A stretch of 32,351 bases of DNA, taken from positions 1 through 32,351 of the forward strand of contig PKUD01000161.1 in the NCBI GenBank assembly GCA_002869695.1. Direction: 5' to 3'. Origin of the DNA: Desulfuromonas sp. (GTDB lineage Bacteria; Desulfobacterota; Desulfuromonadia; Desulfuromonadales; Geopsychrobacteraceae). Of the stretch, positions 16,743-25,315 are shown piece by piece. Positions within the stretch are counted from its first letter, which is position 1; every line of letters begins with the position of its first letter. Both the position numbers and the translations under genes were made by a program. The notes under the pieces were generated by a model, which made no database searches, was not told the DNA's origin, and worked only from the letters and a program-made list of their open reading frames with translations.

Positions 16743-17120
16743 ATGAAACGAATATTGATCGTTGACGATGAAGAGAACACCCGGATCGGGCTCGGCAAGC
16801 TTCTCTCTCTTGACGGTTATCAGGTCGACACGGTTGAAAATGGCAAGGAAGCGCTGGCATTCCTGCAGTCAAACCAGGTCAGCCTGGTGATCACTGATAT
16901 CAATATGCCGCAGATGAATGGAATGGCTTTTCTGTCAGCGGTTAATCGAGATTATCCGCAGGTCGACGTGATTATGATGACCGCCTACGGAGGAGTTGGA
17001 AGTTACCTGGAGGCCATGAATCTGGGGGCCAGAGAATATATCAACAAGCCGATAAAACTGGATGAACTGAAAATGGTCATGCAGCGTATTTTTTGCGGTA
17101 GCTCGGCGAGTCCCGCCTGA
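16743..17120 (+). CDS. Single-domain response regulator (CheY-like receiver)
   Basis: The 125-residue protein is a bare receiver domain with no output domain. The acidic pocket (VDDEE), the phosphoacceptor D52 in ITDINMPQMNG, the switch threonine T80 in MMTAYG and the conserved lysine K102 in NKPI are all present, so it should be phosphorylated. Without an effector domain it probably acts by protein contact or as a phosphorelay intermediate. The partner is unknown; the receiver-kinase at 17762 is the obvious candidate by position. ATG 16743 has GGAG nine bases upstream; an in-frame GTG at 16722 would add seven unlikely residues. Confidence 0.93.
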   Translation: MKRILIVDDEENTRIGLGKLLSLDGYQVDTVENGKEALAFLQSNQVSLVITDINMPQMNGMAFLSAVNRDYPQVDVIMMTAYGGVGSYLEAMNLGAREYINKPIKLDELKMVMQRIFCGSSASPA

Positions 17121-17162
17121 GCTAATGTTTTCTGACCAAACCTTCTGGCACTGGAGGTAAAA

Positions 17163-17612
17163 ATGAAAAAATTTTCGACAATACTGGTTGCTATCGATTT
17201 TTCCGACAGTTCCGATAATGCTTTCCAGGCTGCAATGATGCTGGCCAGGGAATTCTCCGCCAAACTGCTGATCCTGCATGTCATCAACGAACCGGTTGAT
17301 CTTCGCGGTTTCTATGTCCCCCACATCTCTTTTGACAAACTTGAAGAAGAGATAGAGGAGGGGGCAAAAAAACTGATGGAAACTTTCTGCCGCCAGCATG
17401 TCAAGGAATTTGAGCGCTATGCGACATTTATCGATCCGGGGATCCCTTATGAGACGATTATTAAAAGAGCGGCTGATGAAGGGGCTGATCTGATCGTGAT
17501 CGGCACTCACGGACGAACCGGTCTGGACCACGTTCTGTTCGGCAGTACCGCTGAGAAAGTCGTCCGCAAGTCGCCCCTGCCGGTTATGACCGTACGACTC
17601 GATGAGGACTGA
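17163..17612 (+). CDS. Universal stress protein (UspA family)
   Basis: A 149-residue single-domain Usp. The N-terminal strand has ILVAIDFSDSSDNA, LLILHVINEP follows, and the C-terminal GTHGRTGLDHVLFGSTAEKV contains the G-2X-G-9X-G-S/T pattern of ATP-binding Usp proteins, so nucleotide binding and dimerisation are expected. Usp proteins are commonly induced by starvation, redox and respiratory stress; no specific role can be assigned here. GGAGG lies six bases before ATG 17163. The gene is 42 bases after the receiver gene and is closed by a strong terminator, giving a two-gene receiver-Usp unit. Confidence 0.95.
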   Translation: MKKFSTILVAIDFSDSSDNAFQAAMMLAREFSAKLLILHVINEPVDLRGFYVPHISFDKLEEEIEEGAKKLMETFCRQHVKEFERYATFIDPGIPYETIIKRAADEGADLIVIGTHGRTGLDHVLFGSTAEKVVRKSPLPVMTVRLDED

Positions 17613-17636
17613 GTTCATTTCTGGGCAAGACCAAGC

Positions 17637-17675
17637 AGCCATGGCCACAGAATCCCTGTGGCCATGGCTTTTTTT
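17637..17675 (+). terminator. Intrinsic terminator after the Usp gene
   Basis: A perfect 14-base-pair stem (17637-17650 with 17656-17669), AATCC loop and seven consecutive T residues (17669-17675). The long symmetric stem is among the strongest structures in the window. Confidence 0.97.
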
Positions 17676-17692
17676 ATCCCGACACTCTGCGC

Positions 17693-17721
17693 TTGTCAAA
17701 ACCTGCATGCCCCGCTATTCT
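17693..17721 (+). promoter_or_regulatory. Promoter for the receiver-histidine kinase gene
   Basis: TTGTCA (17693-17698) and TATTCT (17716-17721) are exactly 17 bases apart and begin 18 bases after the preceding terminator. The start site would be near 17728. Because TTG 17693 is part of the -35 box, it cannot be the start codon of the kinase. Confidence 0.65.
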
Positions 17722-17761
17722 CCTTGCTGAAACTGATAACTCTCTTTTTCAGGTGCTGATG

Positions 17762-18967
17762 ATGCTGACCGGCCGGATCAGCCGCTTTGCGGGTGAAAAA
17801 ATTTTGATTGCCGATGATGAAAAGGCAATTATAAGTCTGACCAGCATTTTTTTGCGTGATCGCGGCTTTGAGGTTCTCACCGCCAGCGATGGCGAGGAGT
17901 GCCTGCGTCTGGTTGCGCAGGAATCTCCGGCCCTGGTGCTGCTCGACTATATGATGCCGGTCATGGATGGGATGACTGCCCTGACCCGGATCCGCGAGTA
18001 TCATCCACTTACCTATGTGATCATGTTTACCGGGAAAGGGAGTGAAGAGGTTGCTGTCTCTCTGATGAAAGCAGGGGCCTCCGATTATCTGCAGAAGCCG
18101 TTCACCAATATGAATCTGCAGGAAAGGATTGACAATGTTCTGCAGCTACGCCAGATCGGTCTGGAAAACCGTAAACTGATGGAGGAGAAGGAACAGTTGC
18201 GGCTGGAAATTGAACGTTGGAATCGCCAGCTCGAGAATCGGGTCCGGCAGAAAACCAGAGAGCTGGAACGTGCCCATCTGGAGATCCTGCAAGTCGAGAA
18301 ACTTGCGGCTCTAGGGCATATTTCAGCAGGTCTGGCCCATGAAATCCGTAACCCACTCAACTCTATAAACCTTTTCTCGCAGTTGCTGAAAAATTCACTA
18401 CCAGAAGATACTGAGAATCTGAATTATCTGGAAAGCATTTCACAGGAGGTCGAGCGCATTGACAATATCCTCGTGCAGATGCTGGCTGCAAGCAGGGGGT
18501 CTGACAGTCAGCGCATTCCAGTGAACACCGTCGCCTGTCTGGATCGGGTGCTTGAGCAGTATGCCGTCCAGATCCAGTCCCAGGGAGTACGTATTAGCCG
18601 GCAGATTGAATGCCCACTTCCTGACCTGGAAGCAGATGGGACTGAAATCGAGCAGATTTTTTCCAACCTAATCGGCAATGCCCTGTTTGAAATGGTTTCA
18701 GGCGGCCGGCTCACTGTGCGGCAGTTTGCAGAAGATGGGATGCTGAAAATCCAGATTGCCGATACCGGGGGAGGAATCCCTGAGGAGAACATTGCCAGAA
18801 TCTTTGATCCATTCTTTACGACCAAGGAGAAAGGAACCGGCTTCGGACTGTCCGTCGTGCTGCGGATTGTCAAAGGTTATGGTGGCCATATTCATGCCGA
18901 GTCGCTCCCTGGTAAGGGCGCCACATTTCATATTGCTCTGCCCCTTTTCGGAACCTTTTCACAGTAG
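17762..18967 (+). CDS. Histidine kinase with N-terminal receiver domain
   Basis: A 401-residue soluble kinase. A receiver domain (about residues 13-125) has phosphoacceptor D62 in [11 protein letters not shown] and lysine in QKPF. A coiled coil (about 130-180) leads to a HisKA domain with H193 in [14 protein letters not shown], then a HATPase domain with an N box ([10 protein letters not shown]), G1 ([10 protein letters not shown]), F box ([13 protein letters not shown]) and G2 (GFGLSVV). No sensor or membrane domain is present, so the input is probably phosphorylation of its own receiver by another kinase. AGGTG lies six bases before ATG 17762; ATG 17759 is adjacent. The next gene starts three bases after its stop. 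Confidence 0.92.
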   Translation: MLTGRISRFAGEKILIADDEKAIISLTSIFLRDRGFEVLTASDGEECLRLVAQESPALVLLDYMMPVMDGMTALTRIREYHPLTYVIMFTGKGSEEVAVSLMKAGASDYLQKPFTNMNLQERIDNVLQLRQIGLENRKLMEEKEQLRLEIERWNRQLENRVRQKTRELERAHLEILQVEKLAALGHISAGLAHEIRNPLNSINLFSQLLKNSLPEDTENLNYLESISQEVERIDNILVQMLAASRGSDSQRIPVNTVACLDRVLEQYAVQIQSQGVRISRQIECPLPDLEADGTEIEQIFSNLIGNALFEMVSGGRLTVRQFAEDGMLKIQIADTGGGIPEENIARIFDPFFTTKEKGTGFGLSVVLRIVKGYGGHIHAESLPGKGATFHIALPLFGTFSQ

Positions 18968-18970
18968 CTG

Positions 18971-20560
18971 ATGTTAAAACTGCAACTCAGAGAAATTTCA
19001 CTTAGACTCAGCGAAAACGAGAGTCAGCTGACCGAACGGATTGCTGAACAATTGGAGCTGCCCGCCGACGGCATTCGCAGCTGGAGGATTGTCCGCAAGG
19101 GGATTGATGCGCGTCGCAAGCCTCATGTGCTGCGAGTTTATACCGTTGAGTTCGAGGTCAGTGAGAACCTTGTCGCGCACATCGATATTGATCAGCACCC
19201 CCGGTTGAGCCGGACAGATAAAGATCAGGCCCAACCTAACGCCAGTAAACAGGTAACCCGAGATACGCGTGTCGTTGTCGTCGGCATGGGACCTGCCGGA
19301 CTGTTTGCAGCTTTGCATCTGGCGCAATCCGGCGCGCGGGTGACTCTGGTCGAACGGGGCCGCCCGGTAGCAGATCGGCTCAGGCAGGTCCGGCTTCAAT
19401 GGAATGGGGCATCAGTCGACCCTGAGAATAATGTCCAGTTCGGAGAGGGTGGGGCAGGGACTTTTTCAGATGGGAAGTTGACCTCGCGTCTCAACCATCC
19501 GATGATGCGACACGTTCTGGAGACCCTTGTTCGTTTCGGGGCGCCTGCGGATATTCTTATCCAGGCTAAGCCGCATGTCGGTTCTGACCTTTTGCGCAAG
19601 GTTCTTGTCAACTTTCGCCAGGAACTTGAGACACTCGGTGTCGATATCCGCTACTCCACGAAACTGACCGGTCTGCAGGTCCGCAGTGGGCGTGTTACCG
19701 CTGCACTGGTGAACGACAATGAAGAGCTTCCCAGCGCGGCTCTGGTCCTGGCACCGGGGCACAGCGCACGTGACACCTACCGTTTCCTGTCCGAATCTGG
19801 CATACTGCTGGAAGCAAAGCCCTTTGCCGTAGGGGTCCGGGTTGAACACCCGGTTGAATTGATCAACCAGATCCAGTACGGCATGAAGAGCCACCCCCAG
19901 CTGCCTCCGGCGGAATATGCCCTGGCATGGAATGATAAACAGTCCGGTCGGGGCGTCTATTCCTTCTGCATGTGTCCTGGGGGGGAGGTCATCAACGCGT
20001 CTTCCGAAGAGGATGGCCTTGTGGTTAACGGTATGAGTGATTATCGCCGTGCCGGCCAGTTTTCCAATAGTGCGTTGGTGGTCTCGGTCCGTCCGGCAGA
20101 TTTTTCCGACTCTGAGCCGCTGGCGGGTATTCGTTTTCAGCAAACCTGGGAACGGGCGGCGTTCCAAGCTGGTGGCGGCACCGGAATGGCTCCGGCGCAA
20201 TCACTTCTTGAGTTTGTCAATGGTGGCAGGGGGGCTTTGCGCTCGACCTGTCGCCCCGGAATCGTCCATGCCGATCTGTCCTGCGTGCTGCCGTGCTTTG
20301 TCAGTGCAGGCTTGAAAGAGGCATTGCCGCATTTTAACAGGCGGATGCGTGGCTTCGTCAGCCAGGAAGCGACCCTGGTCGGGGTTGAGACCCGAACTTC
20401 TGCTCCGTTGAGGATTTTACGCAACCAGCAGGGGGAGTCCCTCAGTCACGGCGGGCTTTACCCGGCCGGAGAAGGTGCCGGCTATGCCGGCGGAATTATG
20501 AGTGCTGCAGTCGATGGGCTGCGTGCTGCCCAGAATATAACCGATTCTTTCAGTTGCTAA
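18971..20560 (+). CDS. FAD-dependent dehydrogenase, COG2509 type
   Basis: A 529-residue flavoprotein with a GxGxxG dinucleotide-binding fold at about 99-130 (VVVVGMGPAGLFAALHLAQS), preceded by a roughly 90-residue N-terminal domain (LREISLRLSENE, IRKGIDAR-like) characteristic of this family. Further marks are FGEGGAGTFSDGKLTSR, APGHSARDTYRFL, AVGVRVEHP, YSFCMCPGGEVINASSE and the C-terminal GLYPAGEGAGYAGGIMSAAVDG. The substrate is unknown; members are annotated as uncharacterised NAD(FAD)-utilising dehydrogenases. The start is three bases after the kinase stop with no clear ribosome site, so translation is likely coupled to the upstream gene. Confidence 0.88.
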   Translation: MLKLQLREISLRLSENESQLTERIAEQLELPADGIRSWRIVRKGIDARRKPHVLRVYTVEFEVSENLVAHIDIDQHPRLSRTDKDQAQPNASKQVTRDTRVVVVGMGPAGLFAALHLAQSGARVTLVERGRPVADRLRQVRLQWNGASVDPENNVQFGEGGAGTFSDGKLTSRLNHPMMRHVLETLVRFGAPADILIQAKPHVGSDLLRKVLVNFRQELETLGVDIRYSTKLTGLQVRSGRVTAALVNDNEELPSAALVLAPGHSARDTYRFLSESGILLEAKPFAVGVRVEHPVELINQIQYGMKSHPQLPPAEYALAWNDKQSGRGVYSFCMCPGGEVINASSEEDGLVVNGMSDYRRAGQFSNSALVVSVRPADFSDSEPLAGIRFQQTWERAAFQAGGGTGMAPAQSLLEFVNGGRGALRSTCRPGIVHADLSCVLPCFVSAGLKEALPHFNRRMRGFVSQEATLVGVETRTSAPLRILRNQQGESLSHGGLYPAGEGAGYAGGIMSAAVDGLRAAQNITDSFSC

Positions 20561-20570
20561 AGGCGATCCA

Positions 20571-21698
20571 TTGAAACAGATATTTGTGGAACAGATTAAA
20601 GAGCGGGACCAGCTTGACTCAATTTTCCTGGTGAGGGAAAAGATCATGGCGACGGCCAAGAATGGCAAGCCCTATATGACCCTCAAATTGCTTGATCGGA
20701 CCGGCGAGGTTGAGGCGCGGGTCTGGGACAGGGTCGACGAGTTCGCACGGCTTTTCAGTCGCGACGACTTTATCCGCATTACCGCAAAGGCCAGCGTATA
20801 CCTCGGTAAGATGCAGCTGGTTGTGCAGAATTTGCAATCTGTTGCCGAAGAGACCGTTGATCTGGGGGACTTTCTGCCGGTCAGCAGTCGTGATCAGCAA
20901 CAGATGAAAGAAGAATTACAGCAACTGCTCAGTTCGCTGGACGACCCCTGGGTCGAGCGACTGTTACGTGGTTTCTTCGACGATCCCGATTTCTTCCGTC
21001 TCTACAGCAAGGCGCCAGCCGCCAAGGCGATGCATCACGTTTTTCTCGGCGGACTGCTGGAGCACTCCCTCGCCGTCGCAGCGCTGGCAACCGATATAGC
21101 GGCGCGTTACCCGCAGGCCGATCGGAACCTGCTGATTGCCGGAGCCCTGCTGCATGATGTCGGCAAGGTTGCCGAATTGAGTTATGAGCGTTCATTCAAC
21201 TACACCGATGAAGGGAAACTGATTGGTCATATCGTCATCGGCGTACAGATGATTGAAGAGCGAATCCGGCAGATCGAGGGGTTTCCGGTCCGGACCGGCA
21301 CCCTGATCAAACATCTATTGCTCGCCCACCACGGCCAGTACGAATTCGGATCACCGAAAAGGCCAAAGACTCTTGAAGCTGTCATCCTGAATTTCATAGA
21401 TGATCTTGATTCGAAGATCAATGGCATCCAGACCCATATTGATCGCCAACCTGAGCGGGAGAGTGACTGGACCAGTTATCACCGACTCTATGACCGTTAC
21501 TTCTTCAGCCCTCTCGACCGGGAGACACTGGATCAGGTTGATCGTGACTCCGTCCAGGCCAGCCTGCCGGAACAGCGCCCGGATCGCTCCGAACCTGTTC
21601 GTCGCAAGCGTGATGAGCCGCTCGGCTATACTCTTGCAGAGCAACTGAAGGGGAAAAACCTCGATCTCTTCGCCAACAACGACAAGGATAGGCAATGA
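20571..21698 (+). CDS. OB-fold/HD-domain 3'-5' exoribonuclease, YhaM-like
   Basis: The 375-residue protein has an OB-fold nucleic-acid-binding domain (about 10-100; PYMTLKLLDRTGEVEARVWD) followed by an HD metal-dependent phosphohydrolase domain: HHVFLGGLLEHSLAV near residue 154, LLHDVGK near 194, and HLLLAHHGQYEFGSPK further on. This is the YhaM layout, known in Bacillus as a 3'-5' exoribonuclease acting on short RNA or DNA. The C-terminal 50 residues are charged and probably disordered. TTG 20571 is the start, with AAGG seven bases upstream; the next ATG (20646) would remove part of the OB fold. Its stop overlaps the next start as ATGA. Confidence 0.87.
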   Translation: MKQIFVEQIKERDQLDSIFLVREKIMATAKNGKPYMTLKLLDRTGEVEARVWDRVDEFARLFSRDDFIRITAKASVYLGKMQLVVQNLQSVAEETVDLGDFLPVSSRDQQQMKEELQQLLSSLDDPWVERLLRGFFDDPDFFRLYSKAPAAKAMHHVFLGGLLEHSLAVAALATDIAARYPQADRNLLIAGALLHDVGKVAELSYERSFNYTDEGKLIGHIVIGVQMIEERIRQIEGFPVRTGTLIKHLLLAHHGQYEFGSPKRPKTLEAVILNFIDDLDSKINGIQTHIDRQPERESDWTSYHRLYDRYFFSPLDRETLDQVDRDSVQASLPEQRPDRSEPVRRKRDEPLGYTLAEQLKGKNLDLFANNDKDRQ

Positions 21699-22312
21699 TA
21701 CTGGAAAAACTGGTGGTCGGTCCGTTGCAGGTCAACTGCTACCTGGTCGGCTGCCCAGAGAGTCATCAGGCTGCTGTGATCGACCCGGGTGCCGACGTTG
21801 CCCTGATTCTCGCTGCCCTTAAGCGCAACGGGTTGAGCCTCAAGACGATCATCAACACACACGGGCATTTCGATCATATCGGGGGTAACCGCGAACTGCA
21901 GCAGGCAACCGGTGCTGATCTGCTGATCCACGAGGCTGACCAACCGTTGCTTCAGCAGGCCTCCCAACATGCTTCGCTTTATGGCCTGCGGGCCGAGAAT
22001 TCACCGGAACCGGCCGGATTTCTGAAGGATGATTCCGTGGTCAGGGTCGGCGAACTCGAGCTTAAGGTTCTGCATACTCCGGGCCATTCGCCGGGCGGGG
22101 CCTGTCTGCTCTGTGATGATCATCTCTTTTCCGGGGATACTCTGTTTGCGGGATCGGTCGGGCGTACCGATCTACCCGGAGCCGACCACCGGACTCTGAT
22201 TGATAGCATTCACCGCCGACTGTCCATTCTGCCCGAGAACACCCAGGTTCATCCGGGGCACGGCCCGGACAGCCTTATCGGTGATGAAAAGCGTAATAAC
22301 CCCTTTCTTTAG
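21695..22312 (+). CDS. Metallo-beta-lactamase-fold hydrolase (glyoxalase II-like, YcbL type)
   Basis: A 205-residue hydrolase with the two-metal site of the family: THGHFDH gives H56, H58, D60 and H61; H127 lies in HTPGHSPG; D148 in SGDTLF bridges the metals; and H189 lies in HPGHGPD. Short proteins like this, lacking the C-terminal glyoxalase II helical domain, are grouped with YcbL and may hydrolyse S-lactoylglutathione or other thioesters; the true substrate is unknown. It overlaps the exonuclease gene by four bases. Confidence 0.9.
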   Translation: MILEKLVVGPLQVNCYLVGCPESHQAAVIDPGADVALILAALKRNGLSLKTIINTHGHFDHIGGNRELQQATGADLLIHEADQPLLQQASQHASLYGLRAENSPEPAGFLKDDSVVRVGELELKVLHTPGHSPGGACLLCDDHLFSGDTLFAGSVGRTDLPGADHRTLIDSIHRRLSILPENTQVHPGHGPDSLIGDEKRNNPFL

Positions 22313-22323
22313 CAGGGTTGACC

Positions 22324-23526
22324 ATGCTTCAGGGAAAAACAATTATTCTCGGCGTTACTGGTGGCATTGCTGCCTATAAAGCGGTAGAGCTGCTGCGGCT
22401 CTATGTCAAGGCTGGCGCCGAGGTTCATGTCATCATGACTGAAAGCGCCCGCGAGTTCGTCACCCCATTGACCTTTCAGGCGCTCTCCGGCAACCCGGTC
22501 CATACCGAGCTGTTCAACCTTTATCAGGAACAGGAGATCGGCCATATTTCTCTGGCGGATCGCGCTGATCTCTTCATCATCGCTCCGGCGACAGCCAATC
22601 TGATTGGCAAGGCTGCCAACGGTCTGGCCGATGACCTGCTTTCAACCACGCTCATGGCGACCAAAGCTCCGGTGTTGCTGGTGCCGGCGATGAACGTCAA
22701 CATGTACGAAAATCCGATCTATCAGGAGAATCAGCAAAAACTGGTTGATCTCGGGTATCACCTGCTGGAGCCGGTCGTCGGGGAGCTGGCCTGTGGCTGG
22801 GAGGGGAAAGGGAAGCTCGCGCCGGTGGACGCTATTCTGGCTGAGACCGAGCTGCTGCTGGCTGAACGGGATATGGAGGGCTGTCGTTTGTTGGTGACCG
22901 CCGGCCCGACCCGCGAGGAAATCGACCCGGTACGTTATCTGAGTAATTATTCATCAGGGAAAATGGGCTATGCGATTGCTGCGGTAGCCGCGCGGCGCGG
23001 GGCACGAGTCACACTGATCTCTGGGCCGTGCACTCTGTCCGTTCCCCCCGGGGTCGAGCGGGTTTTGGTGACTTCCGCTCTTGATATGCATGGCGCGGTC
23101 ATGGAGGCTGCTGACACCGCCGATGTCGTGATTAAAGCAGCGGCCGTTGCCGACTACCGGCCGGTGAACAGAGCCCCCCAGAAGGTTAAAAAAGGGGACG
23201 GCGAGCAGCTCACCCTGACCCTGACCAGAAATCCCGATATCCTTGCAGATCTAGGCACGGAGAAAGGGGGGCGTCTGCTGGTCGGTTTTGCCGCCGAGAC
23301 CGATGATCTGCTCAAGCATGCTGGCGAGAAGCTGCAGAACAAGAATCTTGACCTGATCGTGGCCAATGATGTGACCTGTGAAGGCGCAGGTTTCGATGTC
23401 GAGACCAATATCGTCCGGTTTTTGTATCCTGACGGACGTATCGAGGCTCTTGAGCAGATGAGCAAGGTGGCGGTTGCCGGCGAACTTCTCGACCGGATTA
23501 GGGACATGAGGCAACGCGGGAGTTGA
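22324..23526 (+). CDS. coaBC: Bifunctional phosphopantothenoylcysteine decarboxylase/phosphopantothenate-cysteine ligase
   Basis: CoaBC performs two steps of coenzyme A synthesis: CTP-dependent joining of cysteine to 4'-phosphopantothenate, then FMN-dependent decarboxylation. The 400-residue protein has the CoaC half first (GVTGGIAAYKAVELLR) with H74, N124 (VPAMNVNMY) and C157 (CGWEGKGKL), equivalent to catalytic H75, N125 and C158 of E. coli. The CoaB half begins near 190 with VTAGPTREEIDPVRYLSNYS and SSGKMGYAIA, followed by KAAAVADYRP, the lysine-rich QKVKKGD loop and LVGFAAET. AGGG lies six bases before ATG 22324; TTG 22318 in frame is unlikely. It ends convergent with the phospholipase gene, with 51 unremarkable bases between them. 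Confidence 0.97.
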   Translation: MLQGKTIILGVTGGIAAYKAVELLRLYVKAGAEVHVIMTESAREFVTPLTFQALSGNPVHTELFNLYQEQEIGHISLADRADLFIIAPATANLIGKAANGLADDLLSTTLMATKAPVLLVPAMNVNMYENPIYQENQQKLVDLGYHLLEPVVGELACGWEGKGKLAPVDAILAETELLLAERDMEGCRLLVTAGPTREEIDPVRYLSNYSSGKMGYAIAAVAARRGARVTLISGPCTLSVPPGVERVLVTSALDMHGAVMEAADTADVVIKAAAVADYRPVNRAPQKVKKGDGEQLTLTLTRNPDILADLGTEKGGRLLVGFAAETDDLLKHAGEKLQNKNLDLIVANDVTCEGAGFDVETNIVRFLYPDGRIEALEQMSKVAVAGELLDRIRDMRQRGS

Positions 23527-23577
23527 TGGCGTGTCTGGCTCCGCCTGTCCTGTTGCAATCGGTATGATGTATCGATT

Positions 23578-24513
23578 TCAAAAGGCAGACTGCAGGTGCA
23601 GCATTTCGTCAGGGTTGGTGATCCCGCGGCGAAAACACTGACGCAGATCATCGAGGATTTCGCCTGCTTCCCGTTCGTGCAGTTTGCCGTCCAGCCAGAG
23701 CGTATTGAGGTTCCTGCGAATAGTTTTTGCCGCGTTGAGGGCACGGTCTCCCGTGGGGTCGGCTTTCCAGTATGGACTGTCCTCACTGCTGAGAATGCCT
23801 CTGGTGGCAGCGGCGGCAAGGTCCATATACTCCTGTTTGTCGCTCGAGTCGAATTCCCATTTCGATGTCTCAGAGATGGAGTCGAGCAATTTCTGCCATT
23901 GTTGCAGTCGACTCAGCAGCAGCATTGAGTTGAACAACCGCTTGTTGGTGCGAAAAGAGAAAATGGTGTCAGAGAGAACGCCGCTGAGCAGCTTGTCATG
24001 CTTGCGAAAATCTTTTTCGGCGATCGTCCGTACCAGTGCCCAGATGTCATCCCCGGTTCCTGTTTCAGCGCGCAGTTCCCAATAGGTGTGCTTAAGCATG
24101 ACAGTGTTGAATGACTGCACCATTTTGAAAGGAACAAAGTAGGAATGAGCCACGGTGTCGGCAGCCAGATGCGCCAGATAGCCGTATGCGCAAGCCTGCA
24201 TCTGCGGTGAGTCGGAGGTATCGAGAATCTTCCGACCGATTCGCCAGTTATGACAATGTTCCAGGTAGTGGGTAAACTTCTTCCCCAGGGTGATGTCAGC
24301 GGCGATGCAGCCATAAAGAAAATCGTAGGGATAGGCCGACAGCAGAGACTGCATCGCTGCGGGGAGAAGGTCCAGACGTGAGAGCAGCCCGGACCCCAGG
24401 CTCAAATGAACCCCCACACCCCAGGCCAGGGCCGGGGTCGGCAGGATGAGCAGACTGATAACGATCAACAGCAGAATCGGCCCTCCGATTCTGCACACGG
24501 GTAAGAGTTTCAT
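23578..24513 (-). CDS. Exported zinc-dependent phospholipase C-like protein
   Basis: The 311-residue precursor has a strong signal peptide with a hydrophobic core (ILLLIVISLLILP) and a predicted cleavage after PTPALA (residue 30), leaving tryptophan as mature residue 1 (WGVGVH). In bacterial zinc phospholipases C the mature N-terminal Trp is a zinc ligand. Other likely ligands are the H in WGVGVH, D in YPYDFLYG, H in HYLEHCHNW, the HLAADTVAHSYF cluster and the E in TYWELRAE. The rest is helical. It could cleave phospholipids or another phosphodiester; the substrate is not proven. ATG 24513 is chosen to fit the signal peptide; in-frame ATGs at 24525 and 24555 exist, and none has a clear ribosome site. 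It is divergent from the uracil-DNA glycosylase gene. Confidence 0.82.
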   Translation of the reverse strand: MKLLPVCRIGGPILLLIVISLLILPTPALAWGVGVHLSLGSGLLSRLDLLPAAMQSLLSAYPYDFLYGCIAADITLGKKFTHYLEHCHNWRIGRKILDTSDSPQMQACAYGYLAHLAADTVAHSYFVPFKMVQSFNTVMLKHTYWELRAETGTGDDIWALVRTIAEKDFRKHDKLLSGVLSDTIFSFRTNKRLFNSMLLLSRLQQWQKLLDSISETSKWEFDSSDKQEYMDLAAAATRGILSSEDSPYWKADPTGDRALNAAKTIRRNLNTLWLDGKLHEREAGEILDDLRQCFRRGITNPDEMLHLQSAF

Positions 24514-24555
24514 AACCACGAGCATAAGCGAGCTAACAGCGTAAAGTAAAGGCAC

Positions 24556-25290
24556 ATGCCAGATAAATTATACCAGGAATGTCGTGAGTTGATCACGCAA
24601 TGCAAGGGCGTTCTGCAAGATCTGCAGACATGCGGGATCGAAAGCCTGCCCATCGATTCGGGGGATGCGCTCCCCCTCTGTCCGGTGAGTATTGAGCCCC
24701 AAAGTGGCACGTTGCAGCCGGGAGTCGATTGCCGGCCCGAGACTCTCGCTGAAATTGAGGCGGAGTTGACTGATTGCAAGCGCTGTGCGCTCTGCCATGG
24801 TCGCAATAAGCTGGTCTTCGGTGTCGGTAACCCTCACGCACAGCTGGTTCTGGTTGGTGAAGCTCCCGGGCGCGAAGAAGACCGTCAGGGGGTCCCCTTT
24901 GTCGGTGAGGCGGGGCAACTGCTCGATCGCATCCTCTTTGCCATGAAACTGGATCGTGAGCAGGTTTATATCTGCAATGTGATCAAGTGTCGACCGCCAC
25001 AGAACCGGGATCCTAGCCCGGAGGAGATCGCCTCTTGCGAACCTTTCCTGCAGAGACAGCTTACGGCTATCCGTCCGCGGCTGATTGTCACTCTGGGACG
25101 ATTTGCCGCACAGACCCTGCTGCGCAGTCAGGAACCGATGGGACGTTTGCGCGGACATTGGCATGAGTATCAGGGGATCCCGCTGATGCCTACGTACCAC
25201 CCCGCTTACCTGCTGCGGACTCCAAGCGGGAAACGGGATGTCTGGGAAGACATGAAACAGGTCATCCACCGTTTGCGGGAAGAGCAGTAA
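24556..25290 (+). CDS. Family 4 uracil-DNA glycosylase (4Fe-4S)
   Basis: This enzyme should remove uracil from DNA to start base excision repair. The 244-residue protein has the family 4 motif GEAPGREED from residue 101, PFVGEAG, and the HPAYLLR motif with H215. Four cysteines, C74, C77, C145 (KCRPPQNRDP) and C161, match in spacing the 4Fe-4S ligands of thermophilic UdgA-type enzymes. The 60 or so residues before C74 form an extension not needed in minimal family members; similar extensions occur in DNA-polymerase-related or UDG proteins of many proteobacteria. AAAGG lies just before ATG 24556. The start is 42 bases from the divergent phospholipase start, so their promoters must overlap. Confidence 0.93.
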   Translation: MPDKLYQECRELITQCKGVLQDLQTCGIESLPIDSGDALPLCPVSIEPQSGTLQPGVDCRPETLAEIEAELTDCKRCALCHGRNKLVFGVGNPHAQLVLVGEAPGREEDRQGVPFVGEAGQLLDRILFAMKLDREQVYICNVIKCRPPQNRDPSPEEIASCEPFLQRQLTAIRPRLIVTLGRFAAQTLLRSQEPMGRLRGHWHEYQGIPLMPTYHPAYLLRTPSGKRDVWEDMKQVIHRLREEQ

Positions 25291-25315
25291 TCAAGTCTTC
25301 AATAAAGGCTCTTCT

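Noticed and set aside
16935-17708. 257-codon minus-strand open frame antisense to the receiver and Usp genes
   Set aside because: The plus strand has clear family motifs, ribosome sites and a terminator here; the antisense product shows no recognisable domain.
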